Shown piece after piece: positions 16,783 through 24,424 of a stretch of DNA of 64,000 nucleotides. Both the position numbers and the translations under genes were made by a program. Each line of letters opens with the position of its first letter. Position 1 is the stretch's first letter. The notes under the pieces are model-generated. The model was not told the origin of the DNA. It saw nothing but the letters and a program-made list of their open reading frames with translations, and did no database searches. Origin of the DNA: C-114 sp963745405 (GTDB lineage: Bacteria > Chloroflexota > Limnocylindria > Limnocylindrales > CSP1-4); contig CAVUWY010000002.1 in the NCBI GenBank assembly GCA_963745405.1, forward strand, positions 1,364,001 to 1,428,000. The letters run 5' to 3'.

Positions 16783-17217
16783 TCACTTGGCCTTGGCGGT
16801 CGCCGCCTGGCAGGCCGGACAGAGACCGGACATGGCGAGCCGATGGGTGTCGATCGCGTAGCCGGTCCGCTTGGCGATCTTCTTCGTCAGCGCCTTGATG
16901 CCGCGATCGTCGATGTCGGTGATCCGGCCGCAGCGCGAGCAGATGACGTGATGATGGTGCTCGGGCCCGCTTCCGACGTAGGCGTGGCGGCCGTCCGGCA
17001 GTTCGATGCGCTCGACGGCGCCGAGCTCGAGGAACAGGTCAAGCGTCCGGAAGACGGTCGCCCGGCCGAGTCCCGGTCGCTCCACCTTCGCCTGGGCGAC
17101 GAGCTCGGCCGCGGTGAACGCGCCGACGCGCCCGTCGATCAATTCGGCGACGGCCCGGCGGGGAGCGGTGAGTCGCCGACCTGATGTATCGAGGGTGCGG
17201 ACGATGGAGCGAGCCAC
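16783..17217 (-). CDS. Fur-family metalloregulator
   Basis: A 144-residue winged-helix repressor. The DNA-binding domain contains LTAPRRAVAELI and GLGRATVFRTLDLFLELGAV, then the metal-sensing stretch HAYVGSGPEHHHHVICSRCGRITD with four consecutive histidines, and a second CxxC (CPAC) near the end for structural zinc. Whether it senses iron, zinc, manganese or peroxide cannot be told. The GTG start at 17217 is 6 bp after a TATCGT box overlapped by a palindrome, suggesting autoregulation. No metal transporter is adjacent. Confidence 0.88.
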   Translation of the reverse strand: MARSIVRTLDTSGRRLTAPRRAVAELIDGRVGAFTAAELVAQAKVERPGLGRATVFRTLDLFLELGAVERIELPDGRHAYVGSGPEHHHHVICSRCGRITDIDDRGIKALTKKIAKRTGYAIDTHRLAMSGLCPACQAATAKAK

Positions 17218-17223
17218 GGCCGC

Positions 17224-17238
17224 ACGATACGCGGTATC
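17224..17238 (-). promoter_or_regulatory. fur-family gene promoter with GATAC-GCG-GTATC palindrome
   Basis: A perfect 5-3-5 inverted repeat at 17226-17238 overlaps the minus-strand TATCGT -10 box (17224-17229), which ends 6 bp before the GTG start. This is where an autorepressor would bind. It does not match the E. coli Fur-box sequence. Confidence 0.5.
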
Positions 17239-17306
17239 ACCCGGCTGTCAATGCATCCGAACGTCATCGCCCGTCCTCCGGCTGCCCGGATCGCTCCCGC
17301 GCCCGA

Positions 17307-17747
17307 CTATTCGGGCAGGGCGGTGGTCACCGGCTCGCGGTCGGGTCGGACGATGTCGGCGAGGGACGCCGAGCGGAGTCGCTCGAGCATCGCGCTCCGG
17401 GCGGTGAAGAAGACCTCGTGCGCTTCGCAGTGCCGGTCCCGGCCGCATGGCCCGCCGCGAAGGACGCACGTCGTCCGCCGGCTGTCCCCCTCGGCGGCCT
17501 CGATGATCTCGAGGACCGCGATCCGCGGCGCCGGCCGGGCCAGCCGGTAGCCGCCGGCGCGCCCCGTCGCCCCTTCGACCAGACCGGCGGCGACGAGGTC
17601 GCGCATGACCTGGGGAAGGAAGGCGACCGGGATCGTCATGTCGGCGGCGATGCGGCGGACCGAGAGGCGACTGTCCGGTTCGGCGCGCCCGAGGGCGAGC
17701 ATGGCGCGGATCGCGTAATCGCCACGGCGGGTGAGCTCCAGGCGCAT
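17307..17747 (-). CDS. Rrf2-family regulator with three cysteines
   Basis: A 146-residue winged-helix protein. The N-terminus MRLELTRRGDYAIRAMLALG and the AGGYRLARP wing are typical of Rrf2. The motif CVLRGGPCGRDRHC gives C-x6-C-x5-C, close to the [2Fe-2S]-binding set of IscR and NsrR, so it may sense Fe-S status, NO or redox. The ATG is 9 bp after a CATACT box. It lies 18 bp downstream of the CrtC-like lipoprotein gene's neighbourhood on the same strand but has its own promoter. A second Rrf2 protein heads the suf operon at 52316. Confidence 0.88.
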   Translation of the reverse strand: MRLELTRRGDYAIRAMLALGRAEPDSRLSVRRIAADMTIPVAFLPQVMRDLVAAGLVEGATGRAGGYRLARPAPRIAVLEIIEAAEGDSRRTTCVLRGGPCGRDRHCEAHEVFFTARSAMLERLRSASLADIVRPDREPVTTALPE

Positions 17748-17765
17748 GACCCGCGGAGTATGCCG

Positions 17766-19076
17766 CTACGGCGCCGAAGACGCTGCCGGCGAGGATCCGG
17801 GAGTCGCCGGTGCCGGCGACGCGGCCGTGTTCGACAGTGCCGGTGAAGGCGCCGGGGACGGCGAGGCCTGGGCGTTCCCGGCATAGCCGGTCAGCTCGAC
17901 GTAGGCCTGACCGCCGACAGGGGCTCCGTCGCGGGTGGCCCGGACGACCTGTGAGCCCTCCCAGTACACGACCCCGGTCGTGGCTCGCGTGTCGAGCTCC
18001 TGGTCGGCGACGGTCGGTCGAAGGTCGATCTCGAGATGGACCCCGTAGACGATCACGTGCCAGCCGGCGGGGTAGGTCGCACCGGTCGTCGGGCTCGTCC
18101 ACGAGGCGGTCGGCGTGACGATGAAGGCGTCGCGAGCGAGGTCAAGGGTCGTCCCATCGGAGCGGATCATCGTCCCGTAGACGAGCGGGTAACCGCCCGA
18201 ACCGTCACGGACGAGCGAGAGGGTGATGTCGGTCCCGTCGTCGAGGTCGACGGCGAACCAGTCCCAACCGCCGCCGCCGACGGCGATGAAGTCGCCCCAC
18301 TGGTGGTCGAACCAGGCGATCCCGTCGACCACGAGCGCCCGGCCGTCGACCACGATCGTGCCCGAGGCGTCCATCCGCGTCCGCGAGTAGTAGTACGAGC
18401 CGCCGGCCGGCCCGAAGTCGACGTAGCCGTCGGTCCCATGGAGTGCCGGCGGCTTGGTCGCCCGGAGCGCGAGGCTGAGCCCGAGACCGCCGGGAACCCC
18501 GGCCGCCGCCGCCTCGGACGGAGAAAGCGCGGCGCTGAGCGAGTCCGTTCCGTTGGCGCCGGTCATCGTCCAGGGCGGCCCGGGGGTCGCCGGCGGCGAC
18601 ATCGCCGCGGCGGACGGCGCGGACGGCGATGGCGGAGTGGCCGAAGCGCCGATCGCGAGCGAGAACCCCGTCGCCGACCCGAGGTCGGCCTGCGGTCCGA
18701 CCTCGCTCCGCTGCCCATAGGCGAAGCGGTCGTGGGCCTCGTCGGTGATCGCGAGATGCGACGCCCAGGTCACCGGGAACGCACCCCGCTCGGCCCGGAA
18801 GATCACGAACTCGAAGCCGTAGCGATCGCCGGTCGCGCGGTCGCGCAGGTGGCCGGTGTAGTACCACCACTCGGTCAGTCGATCGTGCGGCGCGTCGTCG
18901 CGCGGGAAGACGATCGGCTGCGGATCGGGCGGGCGAGGCGAGCCGGATGGCACGGCGGAGGGCGCCGGGATGGCGGCCGTCGGGTTGGCGAGGATCGGTC
19001 CGCCGGCCGTGCAGGCGGCGAGGCCGAGGGCGCAGGTGAGGAGCGCCCCGAGGAGCCGCGATCGTCGCCGCCTCAT
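17766..19076 (-). CDS. CrtC-like/AttH lipocalin-fold lipoprotein
   Basis: A 436-residue exported lipoprotein. The signal sequence ends in a lipobox LAAC, followed by a Pro/Ser linker. DRLTEWWYYTGHLRD and GWDWFAVDLDDGTDI are hallmarks of the AttH/hydroxyneurosporene synthase (CrtC-like) beta-barrel family, as is AWFDHQWGDF. The C-terminus is a 40-residue Ser/Pro/Ala tail. Function in non-phototrophs is unknown; such proteins often pair with ABC or RND-like exporters. Its ATG overlaps the MMPL stop (ATGA), so the two are translated together and may act on one lipid or carotenoid-like substrate. Confidence 0.82.
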   Translation of the reverse strand: MRRRRSRLLGALLTCALGLAACTAGGPILANPTAAIPAPSAVPSGSPRPPDPQPIVFPRDDAPHDRLTEWWYYTGHLRDRATGDRYGFEFVIFRAERGAFPVTWASHLAITDEAHDRFAYGQRSEVGPQADLGSATGFSLAIGASATPPSPSAPSAAAMSPPATPGPPWTMTGANGTDSLSAALSPSEAAAAGVPGGLGLSLALRATKPPALHGTDGYVDFGPAGGSYYYSRTRMDASGTIVVDGRALVVDGIAWFDHQWGDFIAVGGGGWDWFAVDLDDGTDITLSLVRDGSGGYPLVYGTMIRSDGTTLDLARDAFIVTPTASWTSPTTGATYPAGWHVIVYGVHLEIDLRPTVADQELDTRATTGVVYWEGSQVVRATRDGAPVGGQAYVELTGYAGNAQASPSPAPSPALSNTAASPAPATPGSSPAASSAP

Positions 19077-21541
19077 CGGATCGCGACCTCCACGTCCGCC
19101 TCGGACAGGGCCAGGCGGCTGGCGAGGACGCGTTCGATCCGGGCCGGCATCCACCAGTTCCAGCGACCGAGCAGTCGCATCGTGGCCGGCACGAGCAGCG
19201 CCCGGACGACGGTCGCGTCGAGGGCCACGGCGATCGCCATGCCGACCCCGAGCGCTTTGATGAGGACGATGTCGGCGAACGCGAACGAGCCGGCCACGAC
19301 GACGACGACGAGGGCGGCCGACGTCACGATCCGACCGCTCCGCTCGAGGCCGCGGGCGACCGCCTCGGCGTTGTCCCCGGTTCGATCCCACGTCTCCTTC
19401 ATCCGGGTGAGCAGGAAGACCTCGTAGTCCATCGACAGGCCGAACAGGATGCAGAAGAGGATGACCGGCTGGGTCGTCTCGACGAAGCCGAGGGGCTGGA
19501 AGCCGAAGACGGCGGAGAGGTTGCCCTGCTGGAAGATCCAGACCAGGGCCCCGAAGCTCGCCCCGATCGACAGGGCGTTCATCACGAGCGCCTTGGCCGG
19601 CAGGACCGCGGAGCGGAGGAGGACGAAGAGGACGAGGTACGTCGTCACGATGATGAACAGGCCCGAGCGCGGGAATTCCGCGGTCACCTCGGCGACGACA
19701 TCCTGGACGTCGGCTGCCCCGCCGCCGACGAGGACCGTCGTGCCGAGGGCGGGCGCGAGCGAACCGCTCGACGCGCGCAGGTCGCGGACGAGCGACTGCC
19801 CTTCCGGCGCGTTCGGGCCGTACGGCGTGTAGACGGTGAACGCGGTGAAGTCGCCGACGGTCGTGGCCGCAAGGGCGGCCTGCACGAAGCGGTCGGGCGG
19901 ACCGGTCGGGTCCGCGTACAGGAGCTGGTACTGGGACAGGCTCAGGCGCGGATCGACGTCGACGAGGCCGACCACGCGACTCACCCGGGGGTCGGCCGCG
20001 ATCCGCCGCGAGTAGTCGTACAGGGCCGCGATGTTCGCCGGGCTCGTCGCCGGTCCGGTCGTCCGGATGGCGATCGACATGGGAGCGAACTCACCTGCCC
20101 CGAACTCGCGGGCGAGCAGGTCGGCTGATGCCCGGGAGGGGACCGACGGGGGCAGGATCGTCGCGTCGGGGGCGTTGAAGCGGACCTGGAGGAACGGCGA
20201 GGCGAGGATGAGCAGGAAGGCGAGCGTCGGGACGAGCACGGCGACCGGGTGGGCCATGACCCGCCGGGCGAGTCGGGCCCATCGACCCTCACCGTCGGTC
20301 GGTGGCGCCACTCTCCGGACGGCCAGTGCGTCGAGCCGCGGTCCGAGCATGCCGAGGAGGGCCGGCAGGAGGGTGACGGCGGCGAGGACCGCCAGGCCGA
20401 CGACGACCGCCCCGGCGATCCCGACCGACCGGAGGATCATGAACTGGAAGAGGATCAGCCCGACGAGACCGAGGAGGACCGTCAGGCCGGAGAAGAAGAC
20501 CGCCCGCCCCGCCGTCGCCACCGTGGCCCGCACCGCCCCCTCGATCGCAGCGTTCCGCGCCGCCGAGCGGGCGGCATCGTCCTCGATCGCTTGCCAGCCG
20601 GCCCGGCGCGCCAGCTCCTCCCGGAATCGACTCGTCATGAGCAGCGAGTAGTCGACGCCGAGGCCGAGGCCGAGGAGCGTGGCGAGGTTGAGCACGAAGA
20701 TGCTCATGGGGATGGTCCCGGCGAGGAAGAACACGACGGCCAGGGCGACGACGACGGCGGCGCCTCCCACGGCCAGCGGCACGCTCGCCGCCACGACGCT
20801 CCCGAAGACCACGAGCAGGGCGAGGCCGGCGATGGGCAGGGAGATCAGCTCGCTCCGGCGAAGATCCTCCTCCGAGACGGTCTGGACGTCGCCGTAGAAG
20901 GCCGGTCCGCCGGCGAGCGAGACCTGGAGTCCTGGAGCCGACCCGAGCGCGGCTCCGACGCTGCCAAGCGCCTCCGGCGAGTCGTCGGGGGAGAGGTCGA
21001 GGAACACGATGTCGTAGGCCGTGTGCCCATCCGGGCTGACCTGTCGCGGGGCCGCGAGGTGAGAGAGGACCGAAACGACGTGGTCGGCACTCGGGACCGC
21101 GGCCATCGCAGCGGCGGCCGCCTGCTCGAAGGGCGGGGATCCGGCGGTCAGCGTGTCCGAGTGGAACACGACGACGAGGGCCGACGGCGGGACGTGGAGC
21201 TCCTCCCCGAGGACGGCCCGGGCCTGCGCCGACGGCAGCGTATCGAGGGTGAAGCCACCCGCCCGCAGAGCGCTCCCGGCGCGGGGCGCGAACGGCACGG
21301 CCAGCAGGACGAGGACGACCCAGGCCGCGACGACGATGCGGCGATGGCGGTACATGAAGCCGCCCAGGCGCTCGAAGCGGGTCGGCACGCGGTCCGCGTC
21401 GCCGCGTTCGGGCGCGGCGTCGGACGGCTCAGCGGGCGCGGTTTCACGCGCCGCGTCGTAGGCGGCGTCGGAGGCGGCGTCGGGGGCGGCGTCAGACGAC
21501 TCGATCGTGTCGGGGACTGGGTCGGGGACTGGGTCGGTCAC
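19073..21541 (-). CDS. MMPL-family RND transporter
   Basis: An 822-residue membrane exporter with the duplicated MMPL topology: one N-terminal helix after a 60-residue Asp/Ala-rich cytosolic tail, a large extracytoplasmic domain, five helices with LGLGLGVDYSLLMTSRFREEL, then the repeated half with LFGLSMDYEVFLLTRMKE. The two GxxxDY motifs carry the proton-relay Asp/Tyr residues of MmpL3-like proteins. The family exports lipids or hydrophobic compounds using the proton gradient. The start is GTG at 21541, with TAGCAT 9 bp upstream and phased array 2 beyond it. It is coupled to the CrtC-like lipoprotein. Confidence 0.9.
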   Translation of the reverse strand: MTDPVPDPVPDTIESSDAAPDAASDAAYDAARETAPAEPSDAAPERGDADRVPTRFERLGGFMYRHRRIVVAAWVVLVLLAVPFAPRAGSALRAGGFTLDTLPSAQARAVLGEELHVPPSALVVVFHSDTLTAGSPPFEQAAAAAMAAVPSADHVVSVLSHLAAPRQVSPDGHTAYDIVFLDLSPDDSPEALGSVGAALGSAPGLQVSLAGGPAFYGDVQTVSEEDLRRSELISLPIAGLALLVVFGSVVAASVPLAVGGAAVVVALAVVFFLAGTIPMSIFVLNLATLLGLGLGVDYSLLMTSRFREELARRAGWQAIEDDAARSAARNAAIEGAVRATVATAGRAVFFSGLTVLLGLVGLILFQFMILRSVGIAGAVVVGLAVLAAVTLLPALLGMLGPRLDALAVRRVAPPTDGEGRWARLARRVMAHPVAVLVPTLAFLLILASPFLQVRFNAPDATILPPSVPSRASADLLAREFGAGEFAPMSIAIRTTGPATSPANIAALYDYSRRIAADPRVSRVVGLVDVDPRLSLSQYQLLYADPTGPPDRFVQAALAATTVGDFTAFTVYTPYGPNAPEGQSLVRDLRASSGSLAPALGTTVLVGGGAADVQDVVAEVTAEFPRSGLFIIVTTYLVLFVLLRSAVLPAKALVMNALSIGASFGALVWIFQQGNLSAVFGFQPLGFVETTQPVILFCILFGLSMDYEVFLLTRMKETWDRTGDNAEAVARGLERSGRIVTSAALVVVVVAGSFAFADIVLIKALGVGMAIAVALDATVVRALLVPATMRLLGRWNWWMPARIERVLASRLALSEADVEVAIR

Positions 21542-21550
21542 GGCCGGCCC

Positions 21551-21556
21551 ATGCTA
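21551..21556 (-). promoter_or_regulatory. -10 box of the MMPL gene
   Basis: TAGCAT on the minus strand ends 9 bp before the GTG start. It lies 57 bp from the outermost palindrome of array 2, nearly the same distance as the tRNA-Asp -10 box from array 1. Confidence 0.4.
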
Positions 21557-21613
21557 GACGGGCGGCCCTCAACCCGCCGTTGGCGGCGTCCGGCATGCCC
21601 CTTCCCGCCGCCC

Positions 21614-21822
21614 CTGCACCCCACGCAACAAGCGGACCGTCCAACCTGGCTTCGGGGTGTCGCCCCGCCCATTCCTTGCCCGGGATGCAAACAGACCGAC
21701 CGATCGTCGACCGTACCGCCGTTTCCTTGCCTGCCCTGCAACGGATCGGACGCGGGCCGCCCGCTTCGGGCGTCTTGTTGCATGCCAGGCAAGCGCGGTA
21801 CCACTTCTTGCACGGCATGCAA
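21614..21822. promoter_or_regulatory. Array 2 of five helically phased TTGC-N7-GCAA palindromes
   Basis: Dyads begin at 21614, 21676, 21727, 21778 and 21808. The last four are perfect TTGC-N7-GCAA and the first has one mismatch. Spacings of 62, 51, 51 and 30 bp are close to 6, 5, 5 and 3 helical turns. Read right to left, the layout 0-30-81-132-194 repeats that of array 1 (0-30-91-133-195). The array occupies the divergent gap between the MMPL gene and a small membrane protein gene. The 364-bp gap holds no credible gene: spacings are not multiples of three and no frame is conserved. Confidence 0.8.
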
Positions 21823-21905
21823 AGAACCGGCGACGAGCAGACTCGACCGACGGTCCGTCTGCTAGCATGCGGGCGATCGTTCCCGCCTAAGACGAGGCCG
21901 ACTCG

Positions 21906-22229
21906 GTGGACCTGTTCCTCCTCCCGATCAACCACCCCGTCCCGTTCTGGGTCTCGGCCGGGGTCGCCGGCCTGTTCATCCTCATCTGGCTCCGCTCGGC
22001 GCTCTCGTCGGAGGGTCGTCCGTCGGGCTGGGTCCGGGCGATCACGAACCCGAACGCCCGGTTCCTGTTCGGGCTCCTGTTCGTCGGCTGGGCGCTCCTC
22101 TTCGGGATCGGGCTCCAGCTCGTGCCCCACCAGGGGGCCGATTCGCCGTACGGCGGCTTCGCCCTCATCGCCCTCTTCAGCGGCTTCTTCATCATGATGG
22201 GCTTCCTCTGGTCGGTGATCGGGGAGTAG
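21906..22229 (+). CDS. Small membrane protein, unknown function
   Basis: A 107-residue protein with three hydrophobic segments: FWVSAGVAGLFILIWL, FLFGLLFVGWALLFGIGLQL and FALIALFSGFFIMMGFLW. The start is a GTG at 21906; TAGCAT at 21863-21868 is a candidate -10 box. No family is recognised. It is followed 6 bp later by a 52-residue membrane protein, so the pair probably forms a two-subunit unit. The position beside phased array 2, divergent from an exporter, is the only functional hint. Confidence 0.7.
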   Translation: MDLFLLPINHPVPFWVSAGVAGLFILIWLRSALSSEGRPSGWVRAITNPNARFLFGLLFVGWALLFGIGLQLVPHQGADSPYGGFALIALFSGFFIMMGFLWSVIGE

Positions 22230-22235
22230 CCCGCC

Positions 22236-22394
22236 GTGACCCCTGGCGACGCTCGCCCGCCTGAGACCGGCCCCGGTCCGTGGCACCGGCCCGTGTCGCC
22301 CGTGTTCTTCGTCCTCCTCGTGATCGCGGGTGTCCAGCTCGGCACGGTCCTCTACGTCATCGCACCGATGGTGTTGCACTCGATCTTCGGCTGA
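22236..22394 (+). CDS. 52-residue single-span membrane protein
   Basis: A GTG at 22236, 6 bp after the preceding stop, opens a 53-codon frame ending at TGA 22392-22394. The product has a Pro/Gly-rich N-terminus (TPGDARPPETGPGPWHRP) and one hydrophobic helix (VFFVLLVIAGVQLGTVLYVIAPMVL is its extent, split here only for description). Short hydrophobic proteins next to a membrane gene are often accessory subunits. No homologue is recognised. Tight spacing and the clean helix support it being real. Confidence 0.6.
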   Translation: MTPGDARPPETGPGPWHRPVSPVFFVLLVIAGVQLGTVLYVIAPMVLHSIFG

Positions 22395-22416
22395 GCGCAC
22401 CGGTGGATCGCACTCG

Positions 22417-23505
22417 TCAGCGATCCGCGGCGGACCACACAGTCATGAGGCGAGCCGCGGGCGTCATCTCGATCGAGCCGTCGTCGGCCACCCACCAGGC
22501 CGCGAGACCGCGGCGTCGCGCCTCGGCCGCGATCGCCGATCGGCCGGCGAGGAACAGCGCCTTGCTCCACACCTCGGCCCAGGCGGGGTCGCTCGCGGCG
22601 ACTGTCACGGCGAGGAGGCCCGCCCCGCCCGGCTCGCCGGTGGACGGATCGATGAGGTGGTGCACGACACGCCCGTCGGCGACCCATCGATGGACCGCGA
22701 CCGACGACGTCGTGATAGCCCCCTCCACGAGGCCGACGACCGCCATGGGTCCAACGACCGCCGGACCGGGCACGGGCCCATCCGTGCCGGCACGGTCCAT
22801 GGGTGAGTCGGCGGTCGGATCCTCGATCCCGATGAGCCACGGTCCGGGGTCGGGACTCGGTGAGCGGGCGACGATGTCCCCGCCTGCCTCGAGCAGGGCG
22901 CCTGCCCGCGGTTCGAGCCGGGCGGAGACGCGATGCCAGGCCCAGCGCAGCGCGAGACCCTTGCCGATCCCATCGAGGTCGACCCGCTCGGTCAGGCCGA
23001 TCCGCGGCGAGCGGCCGGCTACCTCCAACCATCGGGCCGCCGGCCGGCTGGGGCGACCCAGCCGAGCGTCGTCCGCCGACCCGGCGAGTGAGGTCGTCTC
23101 CCCAAGGAACGGCACCTGCCGGCCGAGCCGCTCTAGGTCGACGAGCACGCGCGCGTCGAACGCCCCGCCGGTCAGCCGCCCTGCCCGATCCGCCGTGGCG
23201 AGCGCGACCCGGAGCCGCCGATCGACCGCGAGCCGCGTCCCGGATCCCGCTCGGCGATTCAGGTCCGACAGGTCGCTCCCCGGGCGATAACGGGACATCG
23301 CCTGCTCGGCAGCCTCGAATTCGGCGACCACCGCCGCCCAGGCGGCCTCGGCGTCGGCCGCGCCCGTCTCGGTCACGATGAGCCGGAGTGGCGAACCCAT
23401 CGCCCGACCCGTGAACGGGTGGGTCCCGGAGGTGCCCGGAACCGCCCGTCGAGGCACCGCCGGGGCGACGTCGGTCAGCACGGGCGCCCCGACGCTGTCG
23501 TGCAC
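22417..23505 (-). CDS. apbE: ApbE-family FAD:protein FMN transferase
   Basis: A 362-residue flavin transferase that attaches FMN covalently to Thr or Ser of target proteins outside the membrane. Motifs are RAMGSPLRLIV, the AEQAMSRYRPGSDLSDLNR segment, VDLDGIGKGLALRWA, GALLEAGGDIVA, and the metal/FAD-binding ITTSSVAVHRW and HHLIDPSTGEP. Start at the GTG 23505 overlaps the upstream gene by 31 bp; the conserved domain begins about 35 residues in, so a shorter start is possible. It ends the ferric-reductase-like operon. No target with an FMN_bind domain is visible here. Confidence 0.88.
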   Translation of the reverse strand: MHDSVGAPVLTDVAPAVPRRAVPGTSGTHPFTGRAMGSPLRLIVTETGAADAEAAWAAVVAEFEAAEQAMSRYRPGSDLSDLNRRAGSGTRLAVDRRLRVALATADRAGRLTGGAFDARVLVDLERLGRQVPFLGETTSLAGSADDARLGRPSRPAARWLEVAGRSPRIGLTERVDLDGIGKGLALRWAWHRVSARLEPRAGALLEAGGDIVARSPSPDPGPWLIGIEDPTADSPMDRAGTDGPVPGPAVVGPMAVVGLVEGAITTSSVAVHRWVADGRVVHHLIDPSTGEPGGAGLLAVTVAASDPAWAEVWSKALFLAGRSAIAAEARRRGLAAWWVADDGSIEMTPAARLMTVWSAADR

Positions 23506-23897
23506 GCGTGCACCGCCGGCGCCCGGCCGGCCGCAGCTCGCGGGATGCTGGGCAGGCGCACGCTGGACGGCATCGACTGGACGGATCCGGCGATCGCGTC
23601 GACCGTGCCGGCAAGCTGACGGATCGCGGTCTCGTACGCCGCGATCCGGGTGGCCGAGTCCGCATACGTGCCCGCCGACGCGTTGTAGGCATCGCGGAGG
23701 GCAGCGACCCGCCGCTCGAGGTCGGCATGGACGGTCGACAGTTCGTCGACCGCTCCCATGGCGGGCGCGGCCGCCTCGTCGGCCGAAGCCGAACGGACTG
23801 CCTGGAGACCGGTCACCGCCGCGAGGCTCGCCGCGTAGAGACTGGCCGAGACTCCGACCACCACCCCGATATGGATCGGCCGACGCTGGTCCGCCAT
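23475..23897 (-). CDS. Single-span membrane protein with helical periplasmic region
   Basis: A 140-residue protein: short cytosolic N-terminus, one hydrophobic segment (IGVVVGVSASLYAASLAAV), then an Ala-rich helical stretch likely to form a coiled coil (ELSTVHADLERRVAALRDA) and a Pro/Cys-containing tail. No family is recognised. The ATG overlaps the stop of the upstream gene by one base (TGATG). It sits between another coiled-coil protein and ApbE in the same operon and could be a structural partner of the redox membrane protein. Confidence 0.65.
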   Translation of the reverse strand: MADQRRPIHIGVVVGVSASLYAASLAAVTGLQAVRSASADEAAAPAMGAVDELSTVHADLERRVAALRDAYNASAGTYADSATRIAAYETAIRQLAGTVDAIAGSVQSMPSSVRLPSIPRAAAGRAPAVHACTTASGRPC

Positions 23898-24424
23898 CAA
23901 TCGTCTCCGGGGAATGGCGCCGGCGCCGGCCGTGCCGGCGGTGCTGCCGGCGGCCGGCTGGCGGCCCGGGCCGCGGCGACCGACGCGGCCTTCAGCGCCT
24001 TCTGGACCGTGGCGAGCCGCGTCTGCGCCGCCTTGAGCTTCGCCCGGAGGGCGGCGGCGGTCTTCCCGTCGGTCGCCATCTGTCCCTGCGCGGTCTGGAG
24101 TGCCACCGCGAGCTGCTGGGACTGGGCGGTGAGATCGGCGACCTGCTGGTCCAGGGCGGCCGCTCGCGTCTGCTCGGCCGACAGCTGCGCCGCGACCTGG
24201 TCGGCGGATACCGGTGGCGCGTTGAGGGGCGCCGTCGCGGCCGTCCATTCGGCCGCCGACTGCGTCGTCAGCGCACCGACGACGATGCTGAGCGCGACCC
24301 CTGCCACGACCGCGGCCCGGCGGAGACCGAGGCGGAGGCGTTCGCGCGTGGTGGAGCTGGCGGACAACGCCAGACGGTGCGGGGCATCGAGGGCGGCCGG
24401 CGAGATCCGGGCGGGTGCTGTCAT
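23897..24424 (-). CDS. Membrane-anchored coiled-coil protein, unknown
   Basis: A 175-residue protein with an N-terminal basic cytosolic region, one membrane segment (AAVVAGVALSIVVGAL) and a long Gln/Ala/Leu heptad-rich coiled coil of about 80 residues, ending in a Pro/Ala tail. No catalytic motif is seen. Its ATG overlaps the stop of the ferric-reductase-like gene (ATGA) and its stop overlaps the start of the next gene, so the four genes to apbE form one translationally coupled operon. Confidence 0.7.
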   Translation of the reverse strand: MTAPARISPAALDAPHRLALSASSTTRERLRLGLRRAAVVAGVALSIVVGALTTQSAAEWTAATAPLNAPPVSADQVAAQLSAEQTRAAALDQQVADLTAQSQQLAVALQTAQGQMATDGKTAAALRAKLKAAQTRLATVQKALKAASVAAARAASRPPAAPPARPAPAPFPGDD

